Source: Acetobacteraceae bacterium (GTDB taxonomy: Bacteria > Pseudomonadota > Alphaproteobacteria > Acetobacterales > Acetobacteraceae). From it: a stretch of 5,418 nucleotides of DNA. The stretch is from NCBI GenBank assembly GCA_947475475.1, contig CANJOG010000161.1, positions 1 through 5,418 of the forward strand, in the 5' to 3' direction. Both the position numbers and the translations under genes were made by a program. Numbering within the stretch: position 1 is the stretch's first letter; the number at the start of each line of letters is the position of its first letter. The notes beneath the pieces were generated by a model, which worked only from the letters and a program-made list of their open reading frames with translations, was not told the DNA's origin and did no database searches. Shown one piece after another: positions 4,839 to 5,418 of the stretch.

Positions 4839-5418
4839 ATGCGGCGCATCTGCGTCTTCGGCGCCGGGGCAATCGGCGGCATGGTGGCGGCGCATCTGGC
4901 CGAAGCCGGGGCGGATGTCTCGGTGGTGGCGCGCGGGGCGCATTTGCGGGCGATCCAGGAGCGTGGGCTGATGGTGCGCACCGAGGCGGGCACGATGATC
5001 TCGCGCCCGCAGGCGTCGGACAATCCTGCGGTGCTGGGCCGGCAGGATGCGGTGATTGTCACGGTCAAAGCGCCATCTTTGCCGGAGGTGGCGCGCAGTA
5101 TCGCGCCGCTGCTGGGGCCGGAAACGCCGGTGGTGTTTCTGATGAATGGCATTCCCTGGTGGTATTTCCACCACCATGGCGGACCGCATGACGGCACGCG
5201 GTTGGACGCGCTCGATCCCGGTGGCGCGCTGTGGGATGGGATGGGCGTCGCCCGCGCCATTGGTGGCGTGGTCTATGCGCCCTGCACGGTGGCGGCTCCG
5301 GGCGAGATCCATGTCGAGGGCAGCCATAGCCGGATTGAGCTGGGCGAGCCGGATGGCAGTCTCAGCCCGCGCATCGAGGCGCTGGCGGGGCTGCTCAGAA
5401 AAGGCGGGCTGCCGGCCC
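4839..5418 (+). CDS. 2-dehydropantoate 2-reductase (PanE/ApbA) family protein, N-terminal part
   Basis: The first 193 residues are present; the gene runs off the window (family length is about 300-340). The N-terminal Rossmann motif 'VFGAGAIGG' (6-14) carries G8-x-G10-x-x-G13. Arg32 after beta-2 ('VVARGAHL') fits NADPH binding. 'VIVTVKAPSLPEV' (72-84) contains the conserved Lys77 of the VKA motif. 'VVFLMNGIPWWYF' (98-110) contains the substrate-contacting Asn103 of the family. The catalytic lysine in the C-terminal domain falls near or beyond the end, so activity cannot be judged. PanE itself reduces ketopantoate to pantoate in coenzyme A synthesis, but paralogues with the 'NGIPWWYF' and 'ALDPGGALW' insertion are common outside pantothenate operons, and no pan genes are nearby. 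The true substrate may be another 2-oxo acid. ATG 4839 is chosen on ribosome-binding-site spacing; the ATG at 4836 would add one Met. Confidence 0.88.
   Translation, partial: MRRICVFGAGAIGGMVAAHLAEAGADVSVVARGAHLRAIQERGLMVRTEAGTMISRPQASDNPAVLGRQDAVIVTVKAPSLPEVARSIAPLLGPETPVVFLMNGIPWWYFHHHGGPHDGTRLDALDPGGALWDGMGVARAIGGVVYAPCTVAAPGEIHVEGSHSRIELGEPDGSLSPRIEALAGLLRKGGLPA

Noticed and set aside
4665..5327. A 220-codon minus-strand frame opposite the ketopantoate-reductase-like gene
   Set aside because: It is Arg/His/Ala-rich and antisense to a clear Rossmann-fold protein; no motif of its own.

Overview
The window reads as chromosomal DNA of a GC-rich proteobacterium. Third codon positions are strongly G/C, and the small membrane protein, the branched-chain-type solute-binding protein and the 'NGIPWW' ketopantoate-reductase homologue resemble alphaproteobacterial proteins. 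A member of the Rhodospirillales or Hyphomicrobiales is my best guess; this is inference from protein flavour and composition, not from a marker gene. No phage, transposase, CRISPR, tRNA or rRNA sequence is visible.

Layout: (1) 2-820 (+) is the C-terminal two thirds of a periplasmic branched-chain-amino-acid-type ABC transporter binding protein. (2) 836-914 is an almost perfectly self-complementary REP/BIME-like element of two inverted 26-base arms. (3) 959-1711 (+) is a classical SDR dehydrogenase whose stop overlaps the GTG start of (4) 1708-2556 (+), a PdxY-type pyridoxal kinase. (5) 2664-3242 (+) is a YqaA/DedA-like inner-membrane protein. (6) 3309-4043 (+) is a class II aldolase/adducin-family protein, preceded by a hairpin that covers part of its ribosome binding site. 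(7) 4057-4725 (-) is a two-domain, EthD-like dimeric alpha/beta-barrel protein that converges on the aldolase gene. (8) 4839-5418 (+) is the start of a 2-dehydropantoate 2-reductase-like protein, divergent from (7) and cut by the window end.

The plus-strand genes could form one or more transcription units (SDR-pdxY is tightly coupled; dedA-aldolase are 66 bases apart). The contents look like accessory small-molecule metabolism: a solute-binding protein, an SDR, a B6-vitamer kinase, a class II aldolase-fold enzyme, an EthD-like protein and a PanE-like reductase. One testable idea is a link to vitamin B6 or another pyridine/carbonyl compound, because an SDR (pyridoxal 4-dehydrogenase) and a class II aldolase-fold decarboxylase both occur in the known Mesorhizobium B6 degradation pathway. 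The sequence alone does not prove this. The most concrete unusual signals are the two RNA/DNA structures at 836-914 and 3270-3297. I see no clear evidence of a wholly new system.
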